Below, piece after piece: positions 61,850-64,000 of a stretch of DNA of 64,000 nt (its first letter is position 1; each line of letters starts with the position of its first letter). The notes below the pieces were generated by a model. The model had not been told where the DNA came from. It saw nothing but the letters and a program-made list of their open reading frames with translations, and ran no database searches. The translations under genes were made by a program, and so were the position numbers. Origin of the DNA: Trichoplax adhaerens (taxonomy: Eukaryota > Placozoa > Uniplacotomia > Trichoplacea > Trichoplacidae); the NCBI RefSeq assembly GCF_000150275.1, contig NW_002060976.1:317281-381280 (forward strand), given 5' to 3'.

Positions 61850-62911
61850 CTAAATTTTGTTTTCTGATAAAGATAAATTGATCATATCGGGCTGATCGCT
61901 TTTCCGTTTGATATATGAACAGGTAAAAATAGATCGCAACGATTGCTTACACTCTGGAAAAAAGTGAGCATAGATAACGGGATTTGCGATGCATTTACTA
62001 ACAGTAATAAGCTGACAAATCAAGTAGGTAATCTGGTAACGGCGATAATAGCCTAAGCGATATCGAAGGTATCCAAAATTATAGACAAAATAGAAAATGT
62101 ATTCCGGAGTCCAAAAGAGTAGCAATGTAATCATTAGAATTAATGTCATTTTTGCCCATTTTTTGTGTATCGTTATATCACCATAGGTAACTGTTATTGC
62201 AGAATTTGTAGCTGTATCGTCAATCTTGATATTTCTTTTAATTTGATAATAAAGTATTACTACGATGATCAAAGGGATAACATAAAGTGTTACGTAGAGA
62301 GAGATACAATAAATATGGTATGGATCTTGAAAATTACTATAATGGCGACCGATATAGACGAAGCAAACACGAACAGCATCATCATAATACGCTACTGGCC
62401 CGATAAATAAGCCATAGGCATATGTATAAGCTGTGAAAAGGAGGTCGGGAAAAGTGGCAGCTAGTGCTGTAAAAAAGATGGCTGCTAAAATAATTCTTTT
62501 ACATGTTGTAGAAGGACTTGGATTAGCTGATTTGACAATAACTCGATATTGATGGATAGCCATAGCAACAACAGTTAGAGATGGACCGGCATTGCATAGG
62601 ACAGGTAAGAGATTGAAAAAATAGCAAAGAAACGATCCAAACGGCCACGGAATCGATTTTCGGACTAATGCTAACGGCCAGTAGAGTACAAGTAATACGA
62701 TATCATAAATGACCAAACTAGTAACCAAGTAAAAAAAGAGATCTCGGACGTTATGTAATCCTTTCTTGATTAACGAAACTAAGATAGTGATATTTGTTAT
62801 AATACCCAAAGATAAAATGATTGCTGATGGAATATAAGCCACAAGCTGCATGGCTAAAGGTGAAATATCTTTAAAATCATCTGTAATGGGATTTCGCTCG
62901 CTGTTGTTCAT
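61850..62911 (-). CDS. Class A GPCR, intronless, cluster 2, with HQY in place of DRY
   Basis: A receptor of about 353 residues. The open frame begins at a TTG (62,953). I take the ATG at 62,911 (MNNSERNPI), which leaves a short N-terminus with a sequon. Motifs: GIITNITILVSLI (TM1), LVIYDIVLLV (TM2 Asp kept), LCYFF before TM3, HQYRVIVKS where DRY is expected, a TM4 without Trp, LFWTPEYIFYF in TM6 and NPVIYAHFFPECKQ in TM7. The C-tail has a Cys (FTCSYIKR). Loss of both the Asp and the conserved Arg of TM3 is rare in class A receptors and should alter G-protein activation. The frame is otherwise intact, so it does not look like a pseudogene. Confidence 0.91.
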   Translation of the reverse strand: MNNSERNPITDDFKDISPLAMQLVAYIPSAIILSLGIITNITILVSLIKKGLHNVRDLFFYLVTSLVIYDIVLLVLYWPLALVRKSIPWPFGSFLCYFFNLLPVLCNAGPSLTVVAMAIHQYRVIVKSANPSPSTTCKRIILAAIFFTALAATFPDLLFTAYTYAYGLFIGPVAYYDDAVRVCFVYIGRHYSNFQDPYHIYCISLYVTLYVIPLIIVVILYYQIKRNIKIDDTATNSAITVTYGDITIHKKWAKMTLILMITLLLFWTPEYIFYFVYNFGYLRYRLGYYRRYQITYLICQLITVSKCIANPVIYAHFFPECKQSLRSIFTCSYIKRKSDQPDMINLSLSENKI

Positions 62912-62953
62912 ATTTTGATTAGTCTTTGCAATATCCAAACGTGGAAATATCAA

Positions 62954-64000
62954 TTATGCAATAACTTATTTAAAACACCAATCAAATATGCTAATGGCAG
63001 GATGAAGGACGTAAGAAACAATTATTTTACGAGTGTGAGTAAGTAACTTGGATATTTGTTAAGCTTTCCTCAGATATTTTCGTATGTTCGCAGTCCAGCA
63101 AAAGCAAATTCAATTTTCTGTCCCTTAGAGAAGATAAAATTCTACTTTCAAGAATATCAACATCGTAGTTGTAACGATTGCATCAAGAGGTGTTTTAAAC
63201 CCAGATAAGAGTTAATTAAATATTAGCCCTAATCTAGACAACCAATTTTATATTGATGATTTCCAACAAAGAATACGATTTAGGCCTCGGATAAATATTG
63301 TAGATCATCGTACCTTAATTATACCTGAAACGAAATAAAAGCAATGCGGAAGTAATAAAGGATTCGACGCCAAGAAATTAGCATGACAATCTTTTTCAGC
63401 GACAACAAAGGCTCGGATTTTTTCAGGATTTATGTCAATAAATAGTACTTATTACCATTAAGTTCTTTGCATATGAGAAAAAATCAGCTAGATATAAATT
63501 AGAAGGCAATTTACAAAATTATTTTTACAAAGATACCGGTTTAATTTGGTAGTTTAGCGACTTAGTCCTTAACGTTGTATTGCAGAATCTTGAATTTTAA
63601 GAAAACACGATCATCACAATATTTTATAATTGTTTGGATTCTCACACGGCTAGAGATTTTTTCCTTACAAGAATAAGCAGGATCGTTTATATAGAATCTG
63701 TTAAACAAAATAGGTCATACTAGCATGAGGGATAAGACTTAGTGCTTAATAGTCTAATAATTCGTGATCGTAACCAACGAAAAAATCGAACCAAATTAAC
63801 CAAATTCGGCCTAAAAAACTTATGAGATCCTAATCGTATTTCGATATTTTAGCGATAGTAGTAAAAGTATGTTATACATATGAAGATGTCCCCATAATTA
63901 TCTATTACTTTTTGTAGCAGCACTACAGAAAACTCGGATTTAAATAGCTAAACTATTTTTCAAAATTCGGTCTAAAAATTGTGGAATCCTACATTTCCAT
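62954..64000. other. Intergenic to window end
   Basis: No gene seen. Two similar words, AAATTCGGCCTAAAAAACTT (about 63,803) and AAATTCGGTCTAAAAATTGT (about 63,963), suggest a short repeat that continues past the window. Confidence 0.4.

Noticed and set aside
1-64000. Search for CRISPR arrays, bacterial operons and tRNA or rRNA genes
   Set aside because: None seen. The window is eukaryotic nuclear DNA with spliced genes.

Overview
The window looks like nuclear DNA of an early-branching animal, most likely a placozoan (Trichoplax-like). The evidence is AT-rich sequence (about 30% GC by eye), the standard code, short GT-AG introns, arrays of intronless class A GPCR genes, and animal-type genes for a centriolar appendage protein (FBF1), an AP-4 accessory protein (tepsin), a complex I assembly factor (TIMMDC1) and ATP synthase subunit d (ATP5PD). 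The placozoan assignment is inference; no database search was possible.

Layout. (1) 0-28.5 kb: four single-exon GPCR genes, all on the minus strand, in repeat-dense DNA. Two of them (9.0-10.0 and 16.1-17.0 kb) are close paralogues inside a duplicated block of about 1.9 kb. The spaces between hold several other old duplicated segments, a 550-bp solo-LTR-like element present twice, a decayed GPCR (23.8-24.2 kb), a GC-richer island with broken reading frames (14.4-15.1 kb) and a 350-base assembly gap (21,933-22,282). (2) 28.5-33.6 kb: no convincing gene; a cluster of GTAC-rich pentamer repeats and some orphan exon-like pieces. (3) 33.6-55 kb: a housekeeping island. FBF1 (plus, 22 coding exons) converges on tepsin (minus, 11 coding exons). 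Tepsin diverges from the intronless TIMMDC1 (plus), which is followed by ATP5PD (plus, 6 coding exons). GTAC/ACTGT repeat clusters lie upstream of these genes, and a four-copy GC-rich tandem repeat lies just upstream of ATP5PD. (4) 55-64 kb: three more intronless minus-strand GPCRs of a second subfamily, one with the DRY motif changed to HQY.

The multi-exon models were built by hand: splice sites were chosen so that phases match and the protein agrees with remembered features of the animal families. Several GPCR reading frames open at TTG, so I moved their starts to the first in-frame ATG. The housekeeping genes are functionally unrelated (cilium, AP-4 vesicle traffic, two mitochondrial proteins). 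The GPCRs are presumably orphan chemosensory or peptide receptors.
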